Shown here in pieces: positions 9,301-18,616 of a DNA stretch of 48,950 nucleotides (position 1 is its first letter; every line of letters starts with the position of its first letter). The translations under genes were made by a program, and so were the position numbers. The stretch is taken from NCBI GenBank assembly GCA_024635755.1, contig JAGXIF010000046.1, positions 1 through 48,950 of the forward strand. The letters are read 5' to 3'. The stretch comes from Halothiobacillus sp. GTDB taxonomy: Bacteria > Pseudomonadota > Gammaproteobacteria > Halothiobacillales > Halothiobacillaceae. The notes beneath the pieces are model-generated. The model was not told the origin of the DNA. It saw only the letters and a list, made by a program, of their open reading frames with translations, and searched no databases.

Positions 9301-10347
9301 AAGGCGGTGATTCGCGCCGATCAGCTCGTCGCGTGGATAACCGCTGATGTCGACGAAGTGATCGTTGACATGAATGATGGTCCCTTGCCGATCGGCGATG
9401 CTGATGATCGCGTGCTGATCCACGGCATGGCGTTCCAGCCGACGCGCATGGTCCAGGTCTGCACAGTGGCGGCGCAGGTCAAGCTCCTGTCGGGCCTGCT
9501 GCGCCATGGAGGCCAGCGTGCTCGTGAGCCGGGATGCCGGAATGTCTTCCGAGAGCACGCCGTCGGCCGGGAGCTGCACGCTGGTGGCCACCGGATCGGT
9601 CGGCAGCGTGGTCACGACACGGGTACCGAAGTGGCTGCGATGATCGAGCAGTCGATCGGTGAGCCCCCGCGCCCGTTCGTCGCTACCCGTGACAATCACC
9701 TCGGGGCGGAATGCCGACAGGTGCCGCTCGGCATTGAACGCCTCAGAAGTCGTGACCTCGACCTGCAGGCCGGTCCGCTCGAGTGCGGTGGGCAACTCGG
9801 TCTGCCAGGAGGCGGGCAGGTCGATCAGCAGCGCCCGATGCTCGGCAATCGCGCCATCCCCCAAGGCCTGCCGCAAGACCGCTTGCAGGTCGGCCGCGCA
9901 ATCGATGGCCGGCATGGCCCATACCGGCGCCGCGCAGGTTTCCATGGTTGCCTGCAGCAGCAATATCGCCGGCGGCTGGTGGCCGGCCGCCGCTTGCTCT
10001 TCCATTGCCTCGACCAGGCGGCGATGGCCCGACTGATTGATGTCGGGCAGGATCACGGCCGCCGGCGCATCGGGCCTGACGAGCTCTCGATCGTCCGCCT
10101 CGGCCGCGTTTGCCACCTGTGGCTGATACCCGAGGGAAAGGAGCAAATGCCGGAGCATTTGCTCCTGCTCGGGGTCCAGATTGACGAGATCGACCCGTTG
10201 CGAGCCTACGGCCTGTTGGCCGCATGTGGCTGGGTTGTGCTCGGGGCCGGGTGGAAAGCCCCCGAGCCACCCCTGGGCATCATCGCCTGGCCAGGGCGCC
10301 CTGGCCGGTGAAGCTGTGCGCCTGGTGGCTCTACGGTTTGTTTTCAT
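6385..10347 (-). CDS. Multi-PAS hybrid sensor histidine kinase with C-terminal receiver
   Basis: The 1,320-residue protein has no clear membrane segment. Residues about 45-285 look like two degenerate receiver-type domains that lack the usual acidic phosphorylation set. Five PAS/PAC modules follow (about 305-425, 430-550, 555-680, 680-805 and 808-935). Next come a dimerisation/phosphoacceptor domain with SHELRTPMNAIIGF (H955), an ATPase domain with NLISNAIKYN and GTGIGLAYTRRIVE, and a C-terminal receiver (about 1196-1320) with D1247 and K1299. Five PAS domains suggest several cofactor or redox inputs. The partner is most likely the HD-GYP regulator just downstream. The start at 10347 is the first in frame; a later start such as the Met of MLRHLLLS cannot be excluded. 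Confidence 0.9.
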   Translation of the reverse strand: MKTNRRATRRTASPARAPWPGDDAQGWLGGFPPGPEHNPATCGQQAVGSQRVDLVNLDPEQEQMLRHLLLSLGYQPQVANAAEADDRELVRPDAPAAVILPDINQSGHRRLVEAMEEQAAAGHQPPAILLLQATMETCAAPVWAMPAIDCAADLQAVLRQALGDGAIAEHRALLIDLPASWQTELPTALERTGLQVEVTTSEAFNAERHLSAFRPEVIVTGSDERARGLTDRLLDHRSHFGTRVVTTLPTDPVATSVQLPADGVLSEDIPASRLTSTLASMAQQARQELDLRRHCADLDHARRLERHAVDQHAIISIADRQGTIIHVNDHFVDISGYPRDELIGANHRLLKSGEHPDEFYRDMWQTIASGHTWSGVICNRRKSGEFYWVRSTITPLLGADGKPYQYMSIRTDITPLKSAEQQLRLLERAVESSPNGLVIADAARDGFPLIYVNQGFEQITGYARDEILGCRCYFLQGDDRDQPGNAVLRQALAEGKGAEAVLRNYRKNGEPFWNQINLSPITNAAGTVTHYVGVQDDVTEQREAAQALEASESRFRRSQVYADIGTWEWDIRSGALNWSERIPTLFGLEQGARTTPFEQFEHAIHPDDRQLVTEAITASIENDTPYEVEHRVTWADGTERWLLEQGAVVRDRQGEAIQMLGVVQDIDDRKRTELALAEREQQLQEAQSLARLGDWHADLRTGELRWSDPVFRIFGYEPGEIEPSIERFYNAIHPEDRDSVRASEARAADTGTHDVVHRIIRPDGTLRYVHELSKPTYDQAGNIVRFDGTVQDVTELVEAQQRLKEIQERFRFAIEGAGDGIWDWHPQTGEMTFSANYEPMLGHARGALPSRFETWLDAVHPDERAATKRALLAYLEGSNPAFTREMRMRTRDGGYRWVLCRASIVDREADTARRVIGVHTDITKQKNSEQALIRAREDADTANRAKSEFLSNMSHELRTPMNAIIGFAQLLEYDETLPEALGSDVHEILQAGHHLLDLINEILDLAKVETGNIELSLEPIAAQPVIAECFSLVAPLAEKRGITLQMRATAGVVVRADRTRLKQALLNLISNAIKYNRVDGSVTCRAFLQDDWVALCVDDTGKGIKPDRLEELFQPFNRLEPEQSEVEGTGIGLAYTRRIVELMGGEVSAESERGIGSRFCIRLTPDSLPVDTSDEAITGDAPQEPASDRMAAEKEHTVLYIEDNPSNLKLATSLLARRPGINLLTAHQSRAGLNLALEYRPDLLLLDINMPGLDGYEILALLRQEPATADTPIVAVTANAMADEVEKGRRAGFDEYLTKPLDIEIFLATVDRFLADKMPR

Positions 10348-10482
10348 GCGGCATCGTTACTTGCTGTGCGGGTTGGGAGCGGTTTTCGCTCAAACGATCA
10401 GTTATAAGGCATTCGCGGAATGGCGGCTGACCCTATGCGCCGTTGTGGCGCGTCATTCGGCGAGCGTTCCGGGCCACATCGG

Positions 10483-12195
10483 TCACGAGATGGTGCTCTC
10501 GTCTGAATGAGGCGCTTGTGGTTTGCGGGCTGTGGCGGAGCTGTTGCAGTCGGCGCCGGAGGCCACTTGGTTGCGTCCCGCGTGCTTGGCTTGGTAGAGC
10601 CGCTCGTCGGCGCGCCGGATCAGGCTGGAGGCGGTCTCCTTTTGCCGCGCGGTGGCCAGGCCGGCGCTGATCGTCAGCGGCTCGCCATGTGGGAAGGCGT
10701 GGCGGGCCACGGCCGCGCGAAGAGTTTCCGCCACCGTGTAGGCGCCTTCCCGGTCGGTGTGCGGCAACAGCAGGAGAAATTCCTCGCCGCCCCAGCGGGC
10801 GAGCGTGTCGGCATCACGCAGGCGAGATTTCATCAGCCTCGTGATCTCTTCCAGCACGGCATCGCCGACGGCGTGACCGAAGGTGTCGTTGACGTGCTTG
10901 AAATGGTCGATGTCGAACATGGCCAGTCCCAGAGGCGTGCCATGTCGGAGCGAACTGGCGAGACTCGCTTCCAGTATCGGCGCGAAACCGGCGCGGTTGA
11001 ATAGTTCTGTCAAAGGGTCCTGGGTGGCGGCCAGTTCAAGGCGGCGTTGCAGCAGTTTGCGCTCCGTGATGTCCAGCAGCACACCGCGGAAAAGCTGTCC
11101 GGGGAGCGGGTCGTCCACCGGTACGGCCTGGCCGCTGATCCAGCGGATGCCCTGCGACGTCTCGACACGGAATTCCGCCTGCCAGTCGGCGCCGCCAGGG
11201 CGGTTGGCGGACTCGGTGGCACGGGCGATGGTGGCTTGGTCCTCGACAAGAATGCGGGAATAGAAGGCCTCGGGGTCTTGAAGCAAGGTCTCGGCCGCCA
11301 CCTCCACCAGGTTGACGATGCCGGCGGTGACGAAAGTGAATCGCTCGCTGCCGTCGGGCATGTGTCGGCATTCGTAGACCGCACCCGGGATCGTATTGGC
11401 AATGTCGATCAGGCGCTCCTTTTGCAATCGCAGAGCCTGGCGGGTTTCTAACAGTTCATCGATGGAGTTTCCCAGCAACCGCAATTCCGGAATGGTGCGC
11501 TCCAGCCTGCTTTCTGCGGCAGGCCGGAGTTGGTCGGGGTTGCTGGCCTTGAGGAAGAGGGCCTGAAGCGGGCGTCCCACCCACGAGTGCAGCATGAAGG
11601 CCAGCAGCATGATGGTGGCGGTGAGAATCCCGCCCGCCCAGGCGGCATCGAACCAGGCTTCGGTTCGGGCACTCGCCACAAAAGGCCTGGTATCCAGCAA
11701 CAGGATCAGTTGGCCTCCGTCGAGCTGCTGGGCAGACGGGGTGGCAGGATTGATCGGCGATATCGGGGCGAAGGCCGCGATGTGGGAGGTCGTCTTCTCC
11801 CAGACGCTGGTCACGCCGGTGGCAGGGCTGTTTTCTCGCCAGACGCTCAGCAGCATGCTGTCGAGCTCTTCAATGTTCTGGCCCTGCCAGGCGTGCCGAG
11901 AGGCGAAGGCCACTCGGCCGGCCGGGTCGACCAGTGCGATGGCCTCGATGGCGGGCTGGGCCGCCGTGGAGAACACGAATCGCTGCAGCGATTCGTTGGT
12001 GGCGGCCGTTTCGATCGCGTCGAGGATGGTCAGCGCTCGATCATGGGCGATGGCCCGGGCTTCGCTGCGGGCATCCCGGGAATGTTCCCACAAGCTCAGG
12101 CTGGCCACGATGGCGACTCCCGCCATGGTCAGGGCAACCATCAGGGTCAGGAATCGGGTCAGTAGCGAGTGTTTGGGCAGGCGGGGCGAGGTCAT
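10483..12195 (-). CDS. Membrane-bound PAS-GGDEF diguanylate cyclase coupled to a binding lipoprotein
   Basis: The 570-residue protein has a first transmembrane helix (about 11-33), a periplasmic region of roughly 140 residues, a second helix (about 180-205), a PAS domain (about 260-390) and a GGDEF domain. The active site reads GGEEF (469-473) and is preceded by RDAD, a proper RxxD inhibitory site five residues upstream. It should therefore make c-di-GMP and be product-inhibited. I chose the ATG at 12195 because it overlaps the stop of the upstream binding-protein gene (ATGA, 12192-12195), which indicates translational coupling. A longer frame from 12336 would add 47 basic residues with no membrane logic. 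The coupled gene suggests that the periplasmic domain is controlled by the lipoprotein. Confidence 0.88.
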   Translation of the reverse strand: MTSPRLPKHSLLTRFLTLMVALTMAGVAIVASLSLWEHSRDARSEARAIAHDRALTILDAIETAATNESLQRFVFSTAAQPAIEAIALVDPAGRVAFASRHAWQGQNIEELDSMLLSVWRENSPATGVTSVWEKTTSHIAAFAPISPINPATPSAQQLDGGQLILLLDTRPFVASARTEAWFDAAWAGGILTATIMLLAFMLHSWVGRPLQALFLKASNPDQLRPAAESRLERTIPELRLLGNSIDELLETRQALRLQKERLIDIANTIPGAVYECRHMPDGSERFTFVTAGIVNLVEVAAETLLQDPEAFYSRILVEDQATIARATESANRPGGADWQAEFRVETSQGIRWISGQAVPVDDPLPGQLFRGVLLDITERKLLQRRLELAATQDPLTELFNRAGFAPILEASLASSLRHGTPLGLAMFDIDHFKHVNDTFGHAVGDAVLEEITRLMKSRLRDADTLARWGGEEFLLLLPHTDREGAYTVAETLRAAVARHAFPHGEPLTISAGLATARQKETASSLIRRADERLYQAKHAGRNQVASGADCNSSATARKPQAPHSDESTIS

Positions 12196-13196
12196 GGGGC
12201 GCTTGCTGCCTTGACGAACGAATCGTCCAGCTGGTCTCGGGCCTCGAGGTCGCTGGTTGCGACTGGCTCTTGCTGCTGGGCCACGAAGCCCGTGGCCACC
12301 TTCAGGGAATGGAACAATGGTCCGCCGTCTTGCCACATGGACGTTTGCTCATTTAGTGGCACCATCTCGATGCCCGCAAGGGTCGCCGACACGGCGGCGG
12401 TCGACTGCCCGATGTTCTGCGCCAGACGCTGGAGGGCCTCTTCGGGATGCTCGCGGGCCCAGTCGAGAGCAGCCTGGTGGGCCCGGACCAGTTTGGCCAG
12501 GTCGCCCGGCCGGGACTCGATGATGTCCCGGGAGGCAATCAGGACATCAATGACCGCATTCGGTGCGTCGCGGGTGTCGAAGAGGCGATGGCTGCCCGTT
12601 TGGTCGAGCAGTGCCTGGGAAATCGGCGGGTAGGTGATGGCGGCGTCGATCCTCCGCGAGGCCAACGCCGCGGGCATTTCCACTTGCGGCATCTGTACCC
12701 GCGTGATGGATGCCGTGTCGATCCCGGCCTGGTCCGCGGCTGCGGCCAGCACCAGCATGTTGGCCGAGCCGGACTCGAGGGCGACCCGTTTGCCTTGCAA
12801 TGCCGCCAGAACGGGCACGTTGGGGCCGGCGACAATCATGTCCTCGCCCTGCGAGCGGTTGAGCACCAGGACGGCACGGGCAGTGCGCCTGCCATGGGCA
12901 TTGAGGTCGGCCAGTTCCGCAAGCGTCCCGCCGATGAGGTCGGCCTGCCCGCGCTCCAGAATCCGCTTGGAGTCACCCAGGGAGGCCGTGTCGATTATGT
13001 GCAGCTCGAACGCGCCGGCCGGGTCGATGAACCCTTCCTGCCGGGCGATGGCGAAGTACCCATAGCCGGGCCAGGGATTGATCGCTAGGCGCAGCGGGTC
13101 GTGTTCTTCCACCGTGCAGGCGGCCAGAGCCAGCCCCGCCAATAATGGCAGCAGGGTGATCTGGAGAAGGCGGGGCAGCGTGGAGTGTAAGATCAT
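12192..13196 (-). CDS. NMT1/SsuA-type periplasmic substrate-binding lipoprotein
   Basis: The 334-residue protein begins with a lipoprotein signal peptide; the lipobox LAAC puts the lipidated cysteine at C27. Threonine follows it, so outer-membrane sorting is not forbidden. The rest is a periplasmic binding protein of the nitrate/taurine/thiamine-precursor (NMT1/SsuA) class. It has AINPWPGYGYFAIARQEGF after the cysteine and a two-lobe pattern. No ABC permease or ATPase is nearby. The only partner is the diguanylate cyclase overlapping its stop. I infer a sensory role rather than transport, as with the NspS binding protein and the MbaA c-di-GMP enzyme of Vibrio cholerae. The ATG at 13196 is preferred over one at 13256 because it places the signal peptide at the N-terminus. 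Confidence 0.85.
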   Translation of the reverse strand: MILHSTLPRLLQITLLPLLAGLALAACTVEEHDPLRLAINPWPGYGYFAIARQEGFIDPAGAFELHIIDTASLGDSKRILERGQADLIGGTLAELADLNAHGRRTARAVLVLNRSQGEDMIVAGPNVPVLAALQGKRVALESGSANMLVLAAAADQAGIDTASITRVQMPQVEMPAALASRRIDAAITYPPISQALLDQTGSHRLFDTRDAPNAVIDVLIASRDIIESRPGDLAKLVRAHQAALDWAREHPEEALQRLAQNIGQSTAAVSATLAGIEMVPLNEQTSMWQDGGPLFHSLKVATGFVAQQQEPVATSDLEARDQLDDSFVKAASAP

Positions 13197-13373
13197 GCGC
13201 AGAAACGTGTTTTTTGGGCGGTATTTGTAACAAAAAGCGCTGTTTGCCGCGACCAATAGCGAAGGGAACTAACTGAGTGGCTGCCCTGGCTTTCGCCCGT
13301 GCCGGGTTTGTCATCGGTCGGGCTTTGCTACCGTTCGACGGCGGCACGGCGGCACGGCGGGGCAAAGTGTCCA

Positions 13374-13417
13374 CCGCGTGAGCGGGCGCCGGGCGCATGC
13401 GGTGCCGGCTCACGCGG
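13374..13417. repeat. Strong isolated hairpin (17 base pairs)
   Basis: CCGCGTGAGC (13374-13383) pairs perfectly with GCTCACGCGG (13408-13417). After one mismatch a further six pairs form, one of them G-U, leaving a ten-base loop. There is no T-tract on either side, so it is not a standard terminator. It lies about 180 bases upstream of the lipoprotein start and about 260 upstream of ssrA. It could be a REP-type palindrome, a structured leader or a protein-binding site. Confidence 0.5.
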
Positions 13418-13632
13418 TATCGGGCCCTTAGAGAGTAGAATTGATGGCTGGCCCTACCGGCCAAGGCGGGGAAAGTGCGGCGCGGCTGCGAATTTGCTTG
13501 TTGTGCCGCGGCGTCATGACCTAGACTGCCGGTTCTGTCGGAATGGGTGCTGGGCCCGGGAACTTTCACCTGGCCGAAGCGTCTTATTTCACAGTGATCA
13601 ATATCCGGGTCGTCGATTTTCTGGCCGGGGCA

Positions 13633-13663
13633 TTGAAAAACGGGGCACTCGTTCCCATATACG
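13633..13663 (+). promoter_or_regulatory. Possible sigma70 promoter of ssrA
   Basis: TTGAAA (13633-13638) is a good -35 element. The best -10 candidates are CATATA (13656-13661, spacing 17) or TATACG (13658-13663, spacing 19), both imperfect. The mature tmRNA 5' end is at 13676, so either would give a short precursor. The choice of -10 is uncertain. Confidence 0.4.
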
Positions 13664-13675
13664 AGAGAGACCTTA

Positions 13676-14036
<361 letters not shown>

Positions 14037-14045
14037 AACGCCATC

Positions 14046-14080
14046 AATGCCCGGCTGAGTGATCAGCCGGGCATTTTTTT
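14046..14080 (+). terminator. Rho-independent terminator of ssrA
   Basis: AATGCCCGGCTGA (14046-14058) pairs with TCAGCCGGGCATT (14063-14075) around a GTGA tetraloop and runs into a T-tract (14074-14080). The 13-bp perfect stem lies ten bases after the tmRNA CCA end. Confidence 0.93.
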
Positions 14081-14248
14081 GTCTGCGGGTATGGGCCAGG
14101 GCTTTTGATCCTCGAAGTTCGGTCGCCGTTCAGGGACTACACTCGGAGCGATACTGACTAACGAGTTGGAATAGGCCGTTTCGAGGCGAGGGCGTTTCTT
14201 CGGCTGGCCGACGGAGCGTTAGGGGGCGGCAGAGGGGGTGCGTAACGC

Positions 14249-17191
14249 ATGCCACAGAACGATCGATCACATTCGGGCCGGGGCAAATTGCCCAGGTGGT
14301 TCATCGGGCTGATCGCCCTGGTTGCGCTCGTCGGGGCGGCGGGTACCGCCGATGCACGCGAGGTCGTCGTCGGCCTGTATGACAATGAGCCGAGGGTGTT
14401 CCGGGATGCCTCGGGGCGTCCGTCCGGGATCTTCGTCGATCTCGTCGAGCGACTGGCCGCCGAGGAAGGGTGGGAGCTTTCTTACGTTGATTGCCGATGG
14501 TCGGACTGTCTCGAGCGCACGGTCGCGGGCGAGATCGATTTGATGCCGGATGTTTCCATCAGCAATGCCCGCCAGAAACGCCTGGATTTCCACGCCCAGC
14601 CGGTCCTGCACAGCTGGTCGCAGGTTTATGTGCGGTCGGACGTCGCGATCGACTCAATCCTCGATCTCAAGGATCGTCGTGTGGCGCTGTTGGACGGCTC
14701 GATCCAGCAGTCGCGGCTGGATGCCCTGCTGCGCGATTTCGGTCTGTCCTACGAGCCGGTGCGGGTGGCGGATCTTCGGTCGGCGTTTGCCCGCGTCGCC
14801 AAAGGCGAGGCGGATGCCGCGGAAGTCAATCACTTGTTCGGTTCCCGCTATTACCGGGAGTTCGGCCTGAGGCGCACCCCGGTGATCTTCGGACCCTCGC
14901 GCCTGTTCTTTGCCACCGCCAAGGGGCAAAACTCGGAGCTGCTGGCGGCCATCGACCGTCACCTGTCGACTTGGCAGGCCGACGCCGACTCAGTCTATTT
15001 CGACGTGCTCGAGCGCTGGACGGGCGAGCGGGTGAGCTTTGATGTGCCCGACTGGGTCTGGTGGGCGGGCGCGATGGGCGCAGCCCTGCTGCTGGCGGCC
15101 TTGGGTGTTTCCATGTGGCTGCGGTGGCAGGTGACGCAGCGCACGCGCCGGCTTGCTGTGGCCCGCGGCGCGCTGGAGACGGCTTACCAGGTGATTGATG
15201 CCAGCCCGGTGGTGCTGTTTCGGTGGCGCCCGGCGCCCGGGTGGCCGGTAAAGTATGTCTCCGGCAACGTGCGGCGCTGGGGGTACGAGGCCGAGGAATT
15301 TCTGTCCGGGGATCTGTGTTTTGCCGATGTCGTCCACCCCGATGATCTGGCCCGCGTGGCTGCGGACGGCGAGCAGCATCTCGCAAGCGGCGCCGAGGCG
15401 TTCCGTCAGGAATACCGCATTATTCGCCCAGACGGCACGCACCTTTGGGTCGAGGATCTGATCCGCGTGTTTCGTGACACGGAGGGTCAGGTCGAGCGCA
15501 TCGAGGGGGTGGTCACCGATGTCAGCGAGCGTCGCGAAAGCGAACGGCGTCAGCGTGAGGCCGTCGCGGTGATCGAGAACACCCTGGAAGGGGTGATCAT
15601 CACAGATCGCGACGAGCGCATCATCATGGTCAACCGCGCGTTCCAAACGCTCACCGATTACAGCGAATCCGAGGTTATGGGGCGTCCGGTCACCTTTCTG
15701 GACGCCGAGCCCGGGGTGAATCCTTGGCCGAGCATCCGCCAGCAACTAGAGCAGGAGGATCACTGGCAGGGTGAATTGACCAGTCGTCGCAAGCAAGGCG
15801 AGGTTTTCCCCGAACTCCGTACGGTCAGCCGCGTGGTCGGCCTGACCGGCGAGGAGGACCATGTCGTGCACATGTTTACCGACATGTCCCGCCTGCGGGC
15901 GTCGGAGGAGCGGCTCGATTTCCTCGCACGCCACGATGCGCTCACCGGGCTGCCCAATCGGGCCCTGCTGCTGTCGCACATTCGCGAACGGATGGCCGTG
16001 GCGGAGGAGGGGCGTCTCGGCTTGCTGATGATCGACCTCGACCGTTTTCGCGACATCAACGAGAGCTACGGTCACCATGTCGGTGACGACCTATTGCGCC
16101 AGGTGGCCGCCCGGCTGAACGATGTGCCGGGCAATCGCTTTCTGGCCCGCCTGGGCGGGGACGAGTTCTCGGTACTCCGGGAGGGTTTCCAGACCGAGAT
16201 GGATCTCGCGCGTCTGGCCGAGGGACTGATTGAGGCGCTGTCGCGTCCCGTGGCCCTGGCCGAGGTCGGCGAAGTCCGGCTGGGGGTGAGCATCGGCATC
16301 ACCATCTATCCGGGTTACGGACGCACGCCCGAGGCCCTGATTCAACAGGCGGATGCCGCGCTCTATTGCGCCAAGACCGAAGGGCGTGGCAGTTTTCGCT
16401 TTTTCGACGAGAGCCGCACGGCCAGCGCGCGCGAGCGCATCGAGATGGAAACCCGTTTGCGACGGGCGATCGAGCAGGAAAACCTGGAGATGCACTATCA
16501 GCCCCAGGTGGACATCCACACGGGCCGGATGATCGGGGCCGAGGCCCTGGTGCGCTGGCGCGACGGCAGCCGCGGGCTGATTCCGCCGGATGCCTTTATC
16601 CCGATCGCGGAACAATCGGGCCTGATCCGCGCACTGGGCGAGTGGGTGCTGCGCGACGTCTGCCGCCAGGGGCGCGAATGGCTGGATGCCGGCTTGGCCG
16701 TGCCGCGGCTGGCGGTCAACCTTTCTGCCTGTCAGTTACAGCAAGCCGACCTGGTGGATCGTGTGCGCCAGATCCTCACGGAAACCGGCTACCCGGCCGA
16801 TGGCCTGGAACTGGAGTTGACCGAGAGCGCGCTGATGCATCGGCAGGAGCACTCCACGGACGTACTGCGTCAGATCAGGGACCTCGGGGTGAATCTGGCC
16901 ATCGACGATTTCGGCACCGGGTATTCCTCCCTGGCCTATCTGCGCCAGTTCCCGATCGCCGTGCTCAAGATCGACAAAAGCTTTGTCGATGACCTGGTCG
17001 AGAACGAAAACGATCGGGAGATCGCCACCGCCATTCTTGCCATGGGTCACGCGCTGGGCATGTCGGTGCTTGCCGAAGGCGTGGAGACGGCCGAACAGTT
17101 GGGCTTTCTGCGCGACAACGGCTGCGATTCCTACCAGGGTTACCTGTTCAGCCGGCCGCTGCCGGCGCAGGCCTTCCGCGACTTGATTTAG
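14249..17191 (+). CDS. Solute-binding-domain sensor with PAS-PAS-GGDEF-EAL
   Basis: The 980-residue protein starts with a hydrophobic signal or anchor (about 12-31) and then a family-3 periplasmic solute-binding domain (about 35-255). The next parts are a transmembrane helix (about 268-292), two PAS domains (about 305-430 and 438-550), GGDEF (636-640 intact) and EAL (E765-A-L767). EAL accessory motifs look complete: [27 protein letters not shown] and AEGVETAEQ. The RxxD inhibitory site is absent (PGNR in its place). The protein can therefore in principle both make and degrade c-di-GMP, with phosphodiesterase activity probably dominant. An amino-acid-like ligand in the periplasm may set the balance; the ligand is unknown. 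A GGGGG-rich ribosome site precedes the ATG. A 27-base hairpin overlaps its stop. Confidence 0.92.
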   Translation: MPQNDRSHSGRGKLPRWFIGLIALVALVGAAGTADAREVVVGLYDNEPRVFRDASGRPSGIFVDLVERLAAEEGWELSYVDCRWSDCLERTVAGEIDLMPDVSISNARQKRLDFHAQPVLHSWSQVYVRSDVAIDSILDLKDRRVALLDGSIQQSRLDALLRDFGLSYEPVRVADLRSAFARVAKGEADAAEVNHLFGSRYYREFGLRRTPVIFGPSRLFFATAKGQNSELLAAIDRHLSTWQADADSVYFDVLERWTGERVSFDVPDWVWWAGAMGAALLLAALGVSMWLRWQVTQRTRRLAVARGALETAYQVIDASPVVLFRWRPAPGWPVKYVSGNVRRWGYEAEEFLSGDLCFADVVHPDDLARVAADGEQHLASGAEAFRQEYRIIRPDGTHLWVEDLIRVFRDTEGQVERIEGVVTDVSERRESERRQREAVAVIENTLEGVIITDRDERIIMVNRAFQTLTDYSESEVMGRPVTFLDAEPGVNPWPSIRQQLEQEDHWQGELTSRRKQGEVFPELRTVSRVVGLTGEEDHVVHMFTDMSRLRASEERLDFLARHDALTGLPNRALLLSHIRERMAVAEEGRLGLLMIDLDRFRDINESYGHHVGDDLLRQVAARLNDVPGNRFLARLGGDEFSVLREGFQTEMDLARLAEGLIEALSRPVALAEVGEVRLGVSIGITIYPGYGRTPEALIQQADAALYCAKTEGRGSFRFFDESRTASARERIEMETRLRRAIEQENLEMHYQPQVDIHTGRMIGAEALVRWRDGSRGLIPPDAFIPIAEQSGLIRALGEWVLRDVCRQGREWLDAGLAVPRLAVNLSACQLQQADLVDRVRQILTETGYPADGLELELTESALMHRQEHSTDVLRQIRDLGVNLAIDDFGTGYSSLAYLRQFPIAVLKIDKSFVDDLVENENDREIATAILAMGHALGMSVLAEGVETAEQLGFLRDNGCDSYQGYLFSRPLPAQAFRDLI

Positions 17192-17216
17192 CATCGGCCG
17201 ACGTCGAGCCGATGCT
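17190..17216 (+). terminator. Hairpin overlapping the stop of the GGDEF-EAL sensor gene
   Basis: AGCATCGGC (17190-17198) pairs perfectly with GCCGATGCT (17208-17216) around a nine-base loop. It overlaps the final TAG. No T-tract follows, so it may stabilise the transcript end rather than terminate by itself. Confidence 0.4.
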
Positions 17217-17296
17217 TCGCTGCTACGCTTGAGACAGGTGCCCGGGAAACGCGTGACAGCGGGCGGCGTGCAAGCAGACAGACGCGAGGAGCGGAC

Positions 17297-18601
17297 ATGG
17301 CGAAAAGGACGGGGTTGCTGAAGGATGCGCTGACACACCTCAAGCCGTTGATGGACGACGAGCGCATATCCGCGGACGCGCGCCTGCGCTTGTCGCAACC
17401 CAATCGCGTGATCGAGGTGGAGATCCCACTGCGGATGGATGACGGTTCGCTCAAGGTGTTCACCGGCTGGCGGGCGCTCTATGACAATACCCGCGGTCCC
17501 GGGAAGGGCGGCATCCGCTTTCATCCCAATGTTACCGTCGACGAGGTTGAGGCCCTGAGCTTCTGGATGGCGGTCAAGTGCGCAGTGGTCGACCTACCTT
17601 TTGGCGGCGCCAAGGGCGGCATCTGCGTCGACCCCAAGCAGCTGTCGCGTCTCGAACTTGAGCGGCTGTCGCGGGGGTACATACGCGCCCTGCTGGACGT
17701 GATTGGTCCCGATCGCGACATTCCCGCCCCCGACGTCAATACCAACGAGACCATCATGGGCTGGATGGCCGATGAGTACCGCCAGGCGGCCGGTAGACAC
17801 CGGCGCGGCGTGATCACCGGCAAACCGCCCGGGCATGGCGGCTCGTTGGGGCGCACCGCGGCGACTGGGCGCGGTGCCTTGCAGGTGCTCAACATCTGGG
17901 AGCGGCGCAATGGCCGCGGCGATCATCGTCCCACGGTGGCCGTGCAGGGCTTCGGCAACGCCGGCTTCCATTTCGCTCGGTTGGCCCATGACGCCGGCTA
18001 TCACGTGGTCGCGATCGCCGATTCGCGCGGGGCGATCTACCGCGAGGAGGGTCTCGATCCGCTGCCGATCTGGGAGCGCAAGAACGAGGCGAAGGAACTG
18101 GCCGGGCAGGTCTACTGCGAGGCCTCCGTCTGTTCGGAGGTCGAGGTGCAGACCCTGACCAACCAGGAACTGCTGGCGATGGACGTGGATATCCTCGCGC
18201 TCGCCGCCCTGGAGAACGCCATCACCGAGGATAACGTCGACACGATCCGGGCCCCGACCGTCCTCGAGATCGCCAACGGCCCCACCAACAATGCCGCCGA
18301 CCGCATCCTCCACGAGCGCGGCGTGACGGTGATCCCCGACGTGCTCGCCAACAGTGGCGGGGTGATCGTCAGCCACATGGAGTGGGTGCAGAACCGCATG
18401 GGCGACTACTGGAGCGAGACGGAAGTCGAGCAGAGGCTGACCGCCCGGCTGGGCGATCAGGCCGACCTGGTATTCGGCCGGGCCGTAGCCGAAGCCGAGT
18501 CGCTGCGTTCGGCCGCCTATCGACAGGGAATCGAGCGCATTGCCATCGCGATGGACGGGCTGGGCTCCGAGCGTTACTTCTGCGGCGATACCGGCAACTA
18601 A
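17297..18601 (+). CDS. Glu/Leu/Phe/Val-family dehydrogenase, probable glutamate dehydrogenase
   Basis: The 434-residue cytosolic enzyme should interconvert glutamate and 2-oxoglutarate plus ammonia. The N-terminal catalytic domain shows RGPGKGGIRFHP (K70), MAVKCAVVDLPFGGAKGG (K94, K106) and PAPDVNT with the catalytic Asp D146. The C-terminal Rossmann domain has VAVQGFGNAG (about 214-223). The length and the PFGGAKGG segment suit the hexameric NAD-type enzymes; leucine or valine dehydrogenases are shorter (about 360). The cofactor preference cannot be settled by eye. A GAGGAG ribosome site lies just upstream of ATG 17297. The gene stands alone, convergent with the outer-membrane barrel gene only 15 bases beyond its stop. 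Confidence 0.9.
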   Translation: MAKRTGLLKDALTHLKPLMDDERISADARLRLSQPNRVIEVEIPLRMDDGSLKVFTGWRALYDNTRGPGKGGIRFHPNVTVDEVEALSFWMAVKCAVVDLPFGGAKGGICVDPKQLSRLELERLSRGYIRALLDVIGPDRDIPAPDVNTNETIMGWMADEYRQAAGRHRRGVITGKPPGHGGSLGRTAATGRGALQVLNIWERRNGRGDHRPTVAVQGFGNAGFHFARLAHDAGYHVVAIADSRGAIYREEGLDPLPIWERKNEAKELAGQVYCEASVCSEVEVQTLTNQELLAMDVDILALAALENAITEDNVDTIRAPTVLEIANGPTNNAADRILHERGVTVIPDVLANSGGVIVSHMEWVQNRMGDYWSETEVEQRLTARLGDQADLVFGRAVAEAESLRSAAYRQGIERIAIAMDGLGSERYFCGDTGN

Positions 18602-18616
18602 CTGGCCGGCAACTGG

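Larger units (their letters stand above)
13197..13675. other. Non-coding region upstream of the lipoprotein gene and ssrA
   Basis: This 479-base gap separates the minus-strand lipoprotein-cyclase pair from ssrA. I see no supported protein gene. It carries a very stable hairpin at 13374-13417, a short GCGGCACGGCGGCACGGCGG near-repeat (about 13341-13360), and the putative ssrA promoter near 13633-13663. The promoter of the lipoprotein gene should also be here but is not obvious. Confidence 0.6.

Noticed and set aside
8758-10311. Long plus-strand open frame opposite the hybrid kinase gene
   Set aside because: The minus strand has unmistakable PAS and kinase motifs. The plus-strand frame is the usual GC-bias shadow with no recognisable domain.
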